NCBI GenBank assembly: GCA_017963165.1
Contig: JAGCTZ010000224.1
Coordinates: forward strand, 1 to 64,000
DNA: 64,000 bases
Reading direction: 5' to 3'
Origin: Treponema sp.
Lineage (GTDB): Bacteria > Spirochaetota > Spirochaetia > Treponematales > Treponemataceae
The translations under genes were made by a program, and so were the position numbers. The notes under the pieces are model-generated. The model did not search any database. It was not told the origin of the DNA and was given only the letters and a program-made list of their open reading frames with translations. Of this stretch, positions 16,332 to 24,723 are shown piece by piece (the first letter of the stretch is position 1; the number at the start of each line of letters is the position of its first letter).

Positions 16332-16415
16332 GGCTACGGAGTGAAAAATGCCGTAAGGCTGCATCATAATAGCCGCGAAGCGCGCAGACTTACGGCATTT
16401 TTCACGTGAGTAGCC
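16332..16415. repeat. hairpin element with variable arms, copy A
   Basis: Outer pair GGCTAC (16332-16337)/GTAGCC (16410-16415) encloses a perfect 17-bp stem: GTGAAAAATGCCGTAAG (16341-16357) with CTTACGGCATTTTTCAC (16389-16405). The apical part contains GCATCATAAT and CGCG-AAG-CGCG. A second copy at 45801-45885 keeps the ends (CTACG-AGTGAAAA, TTTTCACGTGAGTAG) and the loop (CATCATAAT, CGAAGCGCG) but has a different stem that is again self-complementary. It is not followed by a T-run, so a simple terminator is unlikely. Confidence 0.75.
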
Positions 16416-16420
16416 GGTAT

Positions 16421-16449
16421 TTGACTATATTCACCATTTTTGATATATT
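16421..16449 (+). promoter_or_regulatory. tRNA-Leu promoter
   Basis: -35 TTGACT (16421-16426), 17-base spacer, -10 TATATT (16444-16449), ending 17 bases before the mature tRNA 5' end. Confidence 0.65.
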
Positions 16450-16466
16450 TATTTTATTATTTTTTT

Positions 16467-16550
16467 GCCCGGGTGGCGGAATTGGTAGACGCGCTTGGTT
16501 CAGGTCCAAGTGTCCTTACGGTCATAGGAGTTCAAGTCTCCTCTCGGGTA
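16467..16550 (+). tRNA. tRNA-Leu (CAG)
   Basis: An 84-base class II tRNA. The acceptor stem GCCCGGG pairs with CTCGGGT (two G-T pairs). The D-arm contains GGCGGAATTGGTAGAC. The anticodon stem is CTTGG/CCAAG with loop TTCAGGT giving anticodon CAG. A variable arm (TGTCCTTACGGTCAT region) is followed by T-arm AGGAG-TTCAAGT-CTCCT. The discriminator is A and CCA is not encoded. The opposite strand of 16500-16550 encodes the end of a pseudouridine synthase gene. Confidence 0.95.
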
Positions 16551-17252
16551 CTCAAATTGAATTTTACAGGCACAGAAATGCATTTGTTCTGTGCTTTTTT
16601 TATTTTTTACTTCCTGATTATAAACAACATCATTAACAACCGGCAATCCACAAAATGCAAGATGACTTCTAACCTGATGACGATATCCATTTGAAATCTT
16701 GCATTCAACTAAGGCTGTATTTTTTGTTTTATCAATCGATTCAATTGTAATATGAGTTGTATATAAGACTTTTTTTTCAACTTTATTAAGGGCTGTTTTG
16801 TTAGAATCAATTGGTACAGGACGAACTTCTTTGCGTCCAGGGCCATAAGGTCTAAAGTAAGTAGAAATTGTTGAAGAGAGCCCTTCGACATGCTCAGGGA
16901 ACACGGATTTTTCATTAAGTATTGAAATATTACATTCGGCAAAATATGTTTTGATTATTCTACCCTCACGTTGTTCCGTCATTAAAAAATCATAACATTC
17001 CTGAGTAGCGGCAATTATCAAAAGACCAGAAGTTGCTGTATCAAGTCGGTGTAAAAGCCCATGTTCAATTTCCTTACGTCCCTTTACCTGCAAAAGTTGT
17101 GGAAACATTTCTGCAGCCTGACAAAATGCATTATCTTTATCATCAACGGTAAGCGGAGCAGATGGAAGTTCCCAGGGTTTATAAATAATTGCGAACGGTT
17201 TTAATTCATCAGGTGCTTTAATGACTTCTATCTGTCTGTTCATACTGTTCAT
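16500..17252 (-). CDS. RluA-family pseudouridine synthase ending inside antisense tRNA-Leu
   Basis: A 250-residue enzyme with the RluA catalytic motif HRLDTATSGLL (catalytic Asp near residue 70), a YFAE substrate segment and a GYRHQVRSHLA element. It isomerises uridine in rRNA or tRNA; the target is unknown. No S4 domain is present. Two oddities: VFPEHVEG (near residue 120) is encoded by an in-frame REP-like unit, and the last 17 or so residues (EYPRGDLNSYDRKDTWT) are the antisense reading of the tRNA-Leu gene. It overlaps the upstream RluD-like gene by 4 bases. The core fold is complete without the tRNA-derived tail. Confidence 0.82.
   Translation of the reverse strand: MNSMNRQIEVIKAPDELKPFAIIYKPWELPSAPLTVDDKDNAFCQAAEMFPQLLQVKGRKEIEHGLLHRLDTATSGLLIIAATQECYDFLMTEQREGRIIKTYFAECNISILNEKSVFPEHVEGLSSTISTYFRPYGPGRKEVRPVPIDSNKTALNKVEKKVLYTTHITIESIDKTKNTALVECKISNGYRHQVRSHLAFCGLPVVNDVVYNQEVKNKKSTEQMHFCACKIQFEYPRGDLNSYDRKDTWT
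16881..16903 (-). repeat. REP-like repeat unit inside a coding region
   Basis: CCCTTCGACATGCTCAGGGA and following bases. On the minus (coding) strand it reads in frame as FPEHVEG within the pseudouridine synthase. It differs at one or two bases from the unit at 15657. Confidence 0.75.
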
Positions 17253-18214
17253 AATGTTTTTTTATTATATTGCTTTTTAAGCTTTTTCTGCATTTTTATA
17301 AAACGTTCAGGAGTTTTTGTAATAAATTTTACAGGTTCTGTCTGATCAGGCAGACAGATTTCAAGCAGTTTTGAATGAAGCATAAGTGTTGCATCGGGAA
17401 AATTAGGGTCAGTTTTGTTATAAACGGGATCTCCTACAATCGGGCAACCAAGATATTTCATGTGAACACGAATCTGATGTGTTCTTCCTGTTTTGATTCG
17501 TACACGAACGAGTGTATAATTTCCATAACTTGAAATACAATGATAAATTGTTCTTGCAAATTTGCCTTCGTCTGTGTCGGTAACAGCTTTAAATCGTTTT
17601 CGATCTTTTGGATCACGAATAATCTGTGTGCGGATATCTCCTGCCGGTTCTGGAGGACGTCCCTTTACAATAAGAATATATTCTTTTCGGAGCTTTCGTC
17701 CTTTAAATTGATTTCCAAGCCATTCTTCTGTTTCTCTGTTTCTTGCAGTTATGATAATTCCAGATGTTTCTTTATCAAGACGATGTACAATTCCTGGTCG
17801 GCGTCGTTGAAGTATTTCGGAATCAGAGCCTTCTTTAAGTTGCTCTATGCTTTCTTTTCCCCAGTGAAAAAGCAATGCATTTACAAGTGTTCCGTTCCAG
17901 TTTCCACAGGCAGGATGAGTTACCATTCCCTGAGCTTTATTTATAACTGTAACATTTTCATCTTCGTAGATTATATCAAGGGGAATATCTTCGGGATCTA
18001 TATTTTGTGGAATATTATCTTCCCATTCAATATCTATTACATCATTTGCTTTTATTTTTTGAGAAAGCTTGCTTTTTTTACCGTTTACAAGGATTTCTGT
18101 GACACCGCTTTTAAGTTTTGAGCGATTCATTCCATTTGGTAATGTTGCTATATATTTATCTAAACGTTCATTCGCAGAGTATTCGGAAGGTACTTTTGTA
18201 GAAAAGTATGGCAT
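17249..18214 (-). CDS. rluD: RluD-like large-subunit rRNA pseudouridine synthase
   Basis: A 321-residue protein with an N-terminal S4 RNA-binding domain (ERLDKYIATL to IKANDVIDIEW, residues about 13-70) and an RluA-type catalytic domain with HRLDKETSGIIITARN near residue 145. It also has the RTHQIRVHMKYLGCPIVGDPVY segment typical of RluC/RluD. These modify uridines in 23S rRNA helix 69 or nearby. Exact specificity cannot be told from the sequence, so the symbol is tentative. It sits in a minus-strand run with short overlaps on both sides. Confidence 0.88.
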   Translation of the reverse strand: MPYFSTKVPSEYSANERLDKYIATLPNGMNRSKLKSGVTEILVNGKKSKLSQKIKANDVIDIEWEDNIPQNIDPEDIPLDIIYEDENVTVINKAQGMVTHPACGNWNGTLVNALLFHWGKESIEQLKEGSDSEILQRRRPGIVHRLDKETSGIIITARNRETEEWLGNQFKGRKLRKEYILIVKGRPPEPAGDIRTQIIRDPKDRKRFKAVTDTDEGKFARTIYHCISSYGNYTLVRVRIKTGRTHQIRVHMKYLGCPIVGDPVYNKTDPNFPDATLMLHSKLLEICLPDQTEPVKFITKTPERFIKMQKKLKKQYNKKTL

Positions 18215-18717
18215 TATTTATTTTCCTCTGATTGTTCTGTCTGCTGAGATTTTTCATCATTATTTGCAGGAAGCGGAATTTTTATAGCATCAGGATTTTC
18301 TTCAATACTTATTCCTGTATTTTTAAGCTTTTGTTTTTTCTGTGTTGATTTTCGTTTTATCAATCTGATTATATAATCTGTAATGCCAATTCCTGTACTT
18401 ACACAAAGTGATGTAATTATGATAGTTTTCATTTCATCAGGATTATAGTCAGCAGTTGCTAGCGGATTAAATTTATCGGATTTACCTGCTGCATATTTAT
18501 AACCATTATAAACTATGGCGGCATCAAGTGTAACAAACGGCATAGAGCCAAGTGTAATTATTTCAAAACGTCGGAAATCTTTAAGTCCTTGTGGTATTTC
18601 ATCTTCTTCCAAAGGCGCTGGAGTTGTGTTTGTATTATTTGTGGTTTGACAAAACGCAGAAGTTCCAAAACAAAAGAGGAAAAATAAAATAAAACAAAAC
18701 CTAATAATCTTTCTCAT
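18214..18717 (-). CDS. Exported or membrane protein, function unknown
   Basis: A 167-residue protein that starts with a signal peptide or anchor (MRKIIRFCFILFFLFCFGTSAFCQ). A hydrophobic pair of segments follows (FEIITLGSMPFVTLDAAIVY and IIITSLCVSTGIGITDYIIR), then a Lys-rich and an acidic/Gln-rich tail. ATG 18717 was chosen over 18762 because the longer form would run into the upstream yggS-like gene, while 18717 leaves a 10-base gap and has AAGG upstream. No family recognised. Its last base is shared with the rluD-like gene start, so the genes are coupled. Confidence 0.55.
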   Translation of the reverse strand: MRKIIRFCFILFFLFCFGTSAFCQTTNNTNTTPAPLEEDEIPQGLKDFRRFEIITLGSMPFVTLDAAIVYNGYKYAAGKSDKFNPLATADYNPDEMKTIIITSLCVSTGIGITDYIIRLIKRKSTQKKQKLKNTGISIEENPDAIKIPLPANNDEKSQQTEQSEENK

Positions 18718-18727
18718 TTTGTAAACC

Positions 18728-19441
18728 TTAGTAGACACGCTCCCCAAAAATTGCAGTTCCAATTCTTACAAGCGTAGAGCCTTCTTCTATTGCAAGTTCA
18801 AAATCTCCTGACATTCCCATAGAAAGCTCATTTAATTCAAACATAGGATATTCTGATTTTATAGTTTCTGCAAGTTCCCTTAATGTAATAAAGGATTTTC
18901 TTACAAGTGCTTCGTTATCTGTAAAAGGAGCCATTGTCATAAATCCGGCTGGAATTACATGAGGAAAACTTCCATTTTTTAATGCTTCAAGTGCCTTATA
19001 CAACTCATCTTTGGTTGTGAAACCAGATTTTGATTCTTCACCGGTGTGATATTCAAAGAGGATTTTAATTTTTTTATTTATTTTAGAACATTGTTTTTCA
19101 ATTTCTGAAATCAACTCAATTCTGTCTACTGATTCAATACAGGATGAAATTTCTACGGCGTGACGAACTTTATTTGTCTGCAACTGCCCTATCATATGAA
19201 GTTCTGTTTCGGGATTAGTCTGAATAATTGAAGGAAATTTTGAATATGCTTCCTGAACACGGTTTTCCCCAAAAAGAAACTGGCCGGCATTTATGGCTTC
19301 TGTGACAGCTTCTGCAGGATGAAATTTACTTACAGCCATAAGTTTTACAGAACCAGGAGCCCTTCCCGATTTTATTTCTGCATCATTTATTTTATTTTTT
19401 ATTGTTTCGAGATTTCTTTTTACATCAACTTGCTGGCTCAT
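18728..19441 (-). CDS. YggS-type pyridoxal-phosphate homeostasis protein
   Basis: A 237-residue single-domain PLP protein of the YggS/PROSC (PLPBP) family. The PLP lysine lies in KLMAVSKFHP near residue 37; the family GENRVQEA motif and HMIGQLQTNK follow, and the phosphate-binding region is near SMGMSGDFELAIEEGSTLVRIG. These proteins bind PLP without known catalysis and keep amino-acid and keto-acid pools balanced. It lies 2 bases after rsmA in the same direction. Confidence 0.92.
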   Translation of the reverse strand: MSQQVDVKRNLETIKNKINDAEIKSGRAPGSVKLMAVSKFHPAEAVTEAINAGQFLFGENRVQEAYSKFPSIIQTNPETELHMIGQLQTNKVRHAVEISSCIESVDRIELISEIEKQCSKINKKIKILFEYHTGEESKSGFTTKDELYKALEALKNGSFPHVIPAGFMTMAPFTDNEALVRKSFITLRELAETIKSEYPMFELNELSMGMSGDFELAIEEGSTLVRIGTAIFGERVY

Positions 19442-19443
19442 AA

Positions 19444-20316
19444 TTATTTATTTCCTTCGTTTATTACATTGCAAAGCGTAAGCATCTGTTCAATCGTAAG
19501 AACTTCTGCCCTAAGCATAGGATCAATTCCAGCTTTTTCAAGAAATGCAATTGCTTTTTCGCTGCTGCTAAGATATCCCTGAAGATTATTTCTTACAGTT
19601 TTTCGTCTTGAATTGAATAAAGCCCGCTGCATTTTTACAAATAATGCTGGATTTTGACAACGTGGAAAATCATCTTTTTTTGTAAAAACAACAGCTCTGG
19701 AATCAACATTTGGACGTGGCCAGAAGCTGGCTCCTGCTAAATCCATTAAAGGCTTTACGTCATAAGCCCAATTACATAAAACAGAAAGAGAAGAATAATC
19801 TTCACTGCCAGGCTTTGCTGCCATTCTTACTGCAACTTCTTTTTGAACTGTAAAAACACATCTGTCAAAGCGGATGCCTCGTTCAATTGTATCTGCAATA
19901 ATAGTTGCTGCAATATTATACGGAAGATTACCAAAAAAACGTTGTGGAATAACAGTACCTTTTTCTGTTTGATTATACCAGGTTTTAAGAACATCGCCTT
20001 CTATAAGTTTAAATTGTCCGTTTTTTGCATAATTTTCGAAAAATCCTGAAATAAGATTTGCAAAACCTCTGTCAATTTCAAAAACTGTAAGATCTGCTCC
20101 TTTTTCAAGAATCCCACTTGTCATTGCTCCAAGACCAGGCCCAACTTCCCATACTGTAGTTCCTTTTTCTACTTCCAGCGCATCAATAAGCTTTTCTCTT
20201 GCAGCCTGATTAATAAGAAAATTCTGCCCGAATTTTTTTTGCATCGAAAAGCCATTATCATCGAGTATTTTTTTAAGTTCAGCCGGCGAATTATAGTCGG
20301 GATGTTGATTAATCAA
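19444..20316 (-). CDS. rsmA: 16S rRNA dimethyladenosine transferase RsmA (KsgA)
   Basis: A 290-residue SAM-dependent enzyme that dimethylates two adenosines at the 3' end of 16S rRNA. Visible are KKFGQNFLIN at the N-terminus, the SAM-binding loop VWEVGPGLGAMT near residue 55, and the catalytic FFGNLPYNIA near residue 130. The C-terminal domain has the typical FNSRRKTVRNNL. Length and motifs are standard. It overlaps the ComEC-like gene by 4 bases. Confidence 0.95.
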   Translation of the reverse strand: MINQHPDYNSPAELKKILDDNGFSMQKKFGQNFLINQAAREKLIDALEVEKGTTVWEVGPGLGAMTSGILEKGADLTVFEIDRGFANLISGFFENYAKNGQFKLIEGDVLKTWYNQTEKGTVIPQRFFGNLPYNIAATIIADTIERGIRFDRCVFTVQKEVAVRMAAKPGSEDYSSLSVLCNWAYDVKPLMDLAGASFWPRPNVDSRAVVFTKKDDFPRCQNPALFVKMQRALFNSRRKTVRNNLQGYLSSSEKAIAFLEKAGIDPMLRAEVLTIEQMLTLCNVINEGNK

Positions 20317-21584
20317 TTTATTCTCCAGACGGGTGCTTTTGCAAAAAAAGCAACAATAAAATTAATAATAGTATACTGTAAATTAATAAAAATTCCACTA
20401 GGTACAGAAAGCCAGGGAAAAATTAGACTTAAGACTATAAGCAGAAGACCTGAATAAATAAAAATTGTAACAAAAGGTGAAACGGCAGCAGTTGCAATTA
20501 CTCCTATAGGTGCAAAAGTTCCAAACATGCCTAAAGAAACTGGTGCAGTAAATAATTGAGCTCCTGAAGAAGAAGCAAAAGATAAAGCAAAAAATTTTGG
20601 CAGAAATCTTACATAAATCATCTGGAAAAATCTATTAAACAATAAAATTCCTGCAAGTGCAGAATAAGAAAGAATGAAGCCTGCACTATAAATATCTGTA
20701 GGAGAAATAATTGTCTGACATAAAAAACTAAAAGCAAGAATTATGAGCATATCTGGCTTTTTAACATTTGCAAGTGAAGCAATAATCATAAGCATACTGC
20801 AAATAAATGCCCTTAATAATGATGGCGATAATCCTGCAAACCATACAAAAATAATAAGCGCAATAATTCTGATAATAAAAGAAAGTTTTTTTCTTCCAAT
20901 ACGTTTACCAAAAAACATTGCAATTCCAGAAAACATAGATAAATGCATTCCTGATAATGCCAGAATATGTGACAATCCCGCATTTCTAAAGTTTCCAGCA
21001 ATTTCGTTTGAAGTATATTCTTTTGCTCCACATAATAAAGCAAGTAATAGTCCGCCGGCAACTCCCCATGAAAACATCAGTCTTTTAAATTGAAGTCGGC
21101 ATAAAGCCCTGAAATAATCTAATCGTCCATATATTGTTTTGGGAAAATCAGACCACGAACATTTAGTAATGTAGAATTTAGTTCCATCCTTAGAAAATCT
21201 TCCGTTCACTGAATATAAACCTCCAGCCTCCCAAAGATGACCTTTTCCACTACCCTGTTTAATTGCGGCAGAATAAAGTTTACCGGGAAAAAGAGCTTCT
21301 ATTAATGTAGCTGGAACATAAACAAGAACATCGCCTCTGGCAGAAGCTTTTTTTCCATCATCAGAACCTGCAGCAGAAGCTCTGATTTTTGCAGAATAAT
21401 ACTTACCATCTGAAGTTTTCATTGGAGATGAAACAAGCTGTCCCTGAAGTTTGTTAATAGTTGAAACTGAAATCAAAGAATAAAAACTATTTCTATCACT
21501 AACTTTAATGAGACCAGAATAAAAAAGAATTATACAGATAAATGCTGCTATAAAAACTGAACTATTCGAATACCTCTTTACCAT
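20313..21584 (-). CDS. ComEC/Rec2-like membrane protein, short form
   Basis: A 423-residue polytopic protein. The competence-domain signature GLSHILALSGMHLSMFSGI lies near residue 225, followed by about eight membrane helices. The N-terminal 100 residues form a soluble OB-like region. The C-terminal metallo-beta-lactamase domain of full ComEC proteins is absent. ComEC forms the channel for single-stranded DNA during natural transformation. Short forms are widespread, and transformation cannot be concluded from this gene alone. It overlaps its neighbours by 4 and 7 bases. Confidence 0.8.
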   Translation of the reverse strand: MVKRYSNSSVFIAAFICIILFYSGLIKVSDRNSFYSLISVSTINKLQGQLVSSPMKTSDGKYYSAKIRASAAGSDDGKKASARGDVLVYVPATLIEALFPGKLYSAAIKQGSGKGHLWEAGGLYSVNGRFSKDGTKFYITKCSWSDFPKTIYGRLDYFRALCRLQFKRLMFSWGVAGGLLLALLCGAKEYTSNEIAGNFRNAGLSHILALSGMHLSMFSGIAMFFGKRIGRKKLSFIIRIIALIIFVWFAGLSPSLLRAFICSMLMIIASLANVKKPDMLIILAFSFLCQTIISPTDIYSAGFILSYSALAGILLFNRFFQMIYVRFLPKFFALSFASSSGAQLFTAPVSLGMFGTFAPIGVIATAAVSPFVTIFIYSGLLLIVLSLIFPWLSVPSGIFINLQYTIINFIVAFFAKAPVWRIN

Positions 21585-22714
21585 CTTAAGCCTGCAAGTG
21601 CCTGACGAGCCGCAGACAATACAGGTTCCGGATAGTTAAGATATGTAACCGAAAGCAATGCATCAAATGCCGACTTATCGCCTATAGCACCTAAAGAATT
21701 GATTACAGCAAGTACAACATTCTGTGAAACAGAATTTGTGTATTCAAGCTGAGAATTCAATTCACCCAAGTACTTTATAAGCGGCGTTACAGCATCTAAT
21801 GGTGAAAGATTTACAAGAGAATTAATAAGTTCGACAAACTGTTCTTCTGTAATAAGTCCATTCTGGAAATTCTTTTGCGAATCTGCAAAGAAAGCAAGAA
21901 CACTGTTTGAGGCTCTTGTCCATTTGTGAGCATTAAGAATTGAAAGGGCTTCAAATTGAAGAGAGGTTAAAGGAGCTTCTATAAGAACATTTTCTGCAAT
22001 CTCACAAAGATTATTAGTGCTTATATTAGTTGCTTTTGTTACAAGATTAAATATTCTCTGAGTGTTTGCAGCATCCTTACTTACTACAATCTGCAACACT
22101 TCATTCATAGAAACAGGAATAAGCTTTGTAATTGTATTTTCTATATCTGAAGAATATGCAGCGTATCGTTTGTCATTTAAATCATTATAAAGAATAGAAA
22201 AAGAGATGTTGTTACCAATAAAGCCAAGGGAATTAATTACTGATTTCAAAAGACTTGAATCAGATGTAGTTACCATTGGACTCTGCAGGAATTTATTCAG
22301 AACATCAGTAAAAGGTTGTGTATTGAGTATATCTTTTAAAGACAGGACCTTTGATTGAACTGCAATCTGAACTGTATTACTGCGTGAAAATTCATCAAAA
22401 AGAGCGATAAATTTGTCCATTATGGCATTTTTGTCAATTTCTGACAGACCAGCAACATAATCATTAGGCAAAGAAAGAACTGCTGCAACTGCAAGACCAT
22501 CCATATCTCTGTCTGTACCGATTATGCTGTTATTTTCTAAAACAAATTCAATTGCTTTTTGCGAAAGCCAAATGCCTTCCTGTCCAGAGGCTTCCCTTAC
22601 AGCAGCAGTTTTGTCGGAGATATTTCCTTTAATAAACTGTTTTTTATATTCCTGACCGTAAACACTGCTGAGGAGAACTATACTGACTAAAAACAATCTT
22701 ATAAGTTTCTTCAT
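21578..22714 (-). CDS. Exported helical-repeat (HEAT-like) protein
   Basis: A 378-residue protein with a signal peptide (MKKLIRLFLVSIVLLSSVYG). A series of paired helices with HEAT-like spacing follows, such as VVLAVINSLGAIGDKSAFDAL near the C-terminus and LKSVINSLGFIGN in the middle; it ends in ARQALAGLRW. Such repeats form periplasmic protein-protein scaffolds. No enzymatic motif is visible. It is 11 bases after the PilZ gene, so the two are probably co-transcribed. Confidence 0.65.
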   Translation of the reverse strand: MKKLIRLFLVSIVLLSSVYGQEYKKQFIKGNISDKTAAVREASGQEGIWLSQKAIEFVLENNSIIGTDRDMDGLAVAAVLSLPNDYVAGLSEIDKNAIMDKFIALFDEFSRSNTVQIAVQSKVLSLKDILNTQPFTDVLNKFLQSPMVTTSDSSLLKSVINSLGFIGNNISFSILYNDLNDKRYAAYSSDIENTITKLIPVSMNEVLQIVVSKDAANTQRIFNLVTKATNISTNNLCEIAENVLIEAPLTSLQFEALSILNAHKWTRASNSVLAFFADSQKNFQNGLITEEQFVELINSLVNLSPLDAVTPLIKYLGELNSQLEYTNSVSQNVVLAVINSLGAIGDKSAFDALLSVTYLNYPEPVLSAARQALAGLRW

Positions 22715-22725
22715 ATTTTACCTTT

Positions 22726-23997
22726 CTATTCATCTTTAATAATCGCAGAAGCAGCGGCATCTATGTCTGCAATAACTGCAGCAGCATCCGGCTGAATCGG
22801 CTGATTATTAGCTTTTTGTTCATCGTTTCCGATATTACTATTATTTAAATCAATATTATTCATATTTGTAACAGATTCTGAAGCATTTTGTAAAGGTACA
22901 GAAGATTCTGTTGCGCCAGCGGCTTCTGCTGCTTCTGCAAGTGCCTGATCACCTGCTTCTACTTCATCTGTATCTGTAAGCTTAAGAGCTTCGTAAACTT
23001 CTCGTTCTCGTTCCGGAAGCATATTATAAACAAAGCTTAAAACTTCATTTTTCATAGCAGGTTCAAGATGAACACATTCAAAATGAAGCAGTGATTGATT
23101 TGAAGCTTCGTTAAATTCAACAGTACGTACAACACCAAACATAATTATAAGCATGCTTTGAATATTAAACTGAAGCTTTATCTGAACGTTAGAAACGCCC
23201 TTTCCTCCAATTCGAATTAAGGCACCAGCTTCTGAAATATCTTCAATGAGACATTTATAACCATTTTGTGTTTCAACAGCATTATAATCGATTTCTTCTG
23301 TTTTTATGATATAAAGGTTTGCTTTAATTTCACACTTTGCACGGACAGCTTTTCGTTTTTGTGTTCTTATGAGATTTGAAGAATGTCTTATAGAAATTGA
23401 AGATTCTCCAATAAAAAGGCCATGGCTTGTTACAATTGTATCAAAAACATAGCGGGCATCACCTTTGCGCCATAAATATACACTTATTGCTTTTCCTACC
23501 CATTGTTCGGCTGTAAGCGGGATCATATCTTTTTGACGTGGAACTGAAATTATTATTTCTTTTCCATTGTTTAGAATTTTCGAAGAAAAAACGCCTTTTC
23601 CTGGAAGAATGATACGAAGCTTTTGATCTCGGTCAAGATACATTGTTGAATCAAGACCTTTTTTATCATCAGTTTCGTTCTGGAGCTTTGTTCGATAATT
23701 AAACAATTTTGTAATCAAGGCTTGAGTTTTAGGATCATTTTCTGTTCCATTCATTGCAGCCTGTGACGTAATATGAGTCATGCATTTTGTAAGCGATGGA
23801 AGTGACCAGAACAAAGCTTTTGGATAATCAAGCTCGCATATTTCTGCAACACTCCATAAAAGATTTAAGTCTGATAACGAAAATTTTGAATCAAAGCCTG
23901 TTATATAAAATTCGATTTTTTGCTTGAATACTGAATATAAACCGGCAAGCAACAGGAGAATTCCTAAAGCAATTAATATTCCTATTAAAATGTACAC
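22726..23997 (-). CDS. Membrane-anchored PilZ-domain c-di-GMP receptor
   Basis: A 423-residue protein with an N-terminal membrane helix (residues 2-21), a YcgR-like beta domain (about 130-205) and a PilZ domain. Both c-di-GMP contacts are present: RxxxR at 215-219 (RKAVR) and DxSxxG at 253-258 (DISEAG). A disordered Ala/Asn/Glu-rich tail follows. The start is GTG, preceded by GAGGGA 4-5 bases away. Similar proteins in spirochaetes couple c-di-GMP to motility. Together with the HD-GYP and EAL proteins in this window it makes up a local c-di-GMP set. Confidence 0.85.
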   Translation of the reverse strand: MYILIGILIALGILLLLAGLYSVFKQKIEFYITGFDSKFSLSDLNLLWSVAEICELDYPKALFWSLPSLTKCMTHITSQAAMNGTENDPKTQALITKLFNYRTKLQNETDDKKGLDSTMYLDRDQKLRIILPGKGVFSSKILNNGKEIIISVPRQKDMIPLTAEQWVGKAISVYLWRKGDARYVFDTIVTSHGLFIGESSISIRHSSNLIRTQKRKAVRAKCEIKANLYIIKTEEIDYNAVETQNGYKCLIEDISEAGALIRIGGKGVSNVQIKLQFNIQSMLIIMFGVVRTVEFNEASNQSLLHFECVHLEPAMKNEVLSFVYNMLPEREREVYEALKLTDTDEVEAGDQALAEAAEAAGATESSVPLQNASESVTNMNNIDLNNSNIGNDEQKANNQPIQPDAAAVIADIDAAASAIIKDE

Positions 23998-24057
23998 AAA
24001 TCCCTCTTTATTATATAATAACTATTATAACACAATATAAAGAAAAAAACATCAAAA

Positions 24058-24723
24058 ATGAAACAGAAGTCAATAATATATGAAATAATTATTTTTTCGC
24101 TAATTTTAATTTTTTTGATAATACCTCCGTTTTTTAATGCTCCTGTTACAGATGCCACTGCTCTTTTTAACTGGAGTTTTCCAATAAGACAGGCAGGCCT
24201 TTGTGCTTTTGCAGTTGTACTTTATTTATTAAGCAAAAATCTGAATAATGCTCAGGCAGAAAAAAAGCGATTTTTTTATCCCTCTATGATCGTTCTTTCC
24301 GTGATGTTTTTTACGTCTTTGATTATAAAAGTAATTACAAAATCTGGAATCAGATCAATGTCTGGTTTACTTCCTGTAACTGGTTTTGAATGGTTCTGCT
24401 GTTTTATAACTTTTGCCTTTAGTGCTTTTTACGAAGAAATTATATATAGATTTTATTTTACAGATGCGTTACGAAGAATTTTTGAATTTTTTACAATTTC
24501 AAATAATTCAAATACTTCAAATAAAAAAGTAATTATCTGTTGTTGTGAAGCTGTCGGTCTTTTAGTTTTTGCTTTTGCACATTTTTATTTGGGGATTGCG
24601 GCAGTTATAAATGCGGCTGTTGCTCATATCGCTCTGCGTATTTTATATAAAAAAACAAATCTTATTTTCAATTGTTTTTTAATTCATTTTATTTACAACA
24701 TCATTTCGCTTATTTTACTGTAG
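24058..24723 (+). CDS. CPBP-family intramembrane glutamic endopeptidase
   Basis: A 221-residue, six-to-seven-helix membrane protein with the CPBP (CAAX-protease/Abi) motifs. Motif 1 is FYEEIIYRFYF with the catalytic Glu pair near residue 125; motif 2 is FAFAHFYLG, supplying the His; motif 3 is FLIHFIYN near the C-terminus. These proteases cleave membrane proteins or bacteriocin precursors; the substrate is unknown. It is transcribed alone, and its 3' end overlaps the convergent DUF4340 gene by 31 bases. Confidence 0.85.
   Translation: MKQKSIIYEIIIFSLILIFLIIPPFFNAPVTDATALFNWSFPIRQAGLCAFAVVLYLLSKNLNNAQAEKKRFFYPSMIVLSVMFFTSLIIKVITKSGIRSMSGLLPVTGFEWFCCFITFAFSAFYEEIIYRFYFTDALRRIFEFFTISNNSNTSNKKVIICCCEAVGLLVFAFAHFYLGIAAVINAAVAHIALRILYKKTNLIFNCFLIHFIYNIISLILL

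Noticed and set aside
16332..16415. Integron attC site
   Set aside because: The ends do not show the RYYYAAC/GTTRRRY core pair of attC sites, and there is no integrase in the window.
16332..16415. Ordinary intrinsic terminator
   Set aside because: No T-run follows the stem and the conserved outer and loop sequences exceed what a terminator needs.
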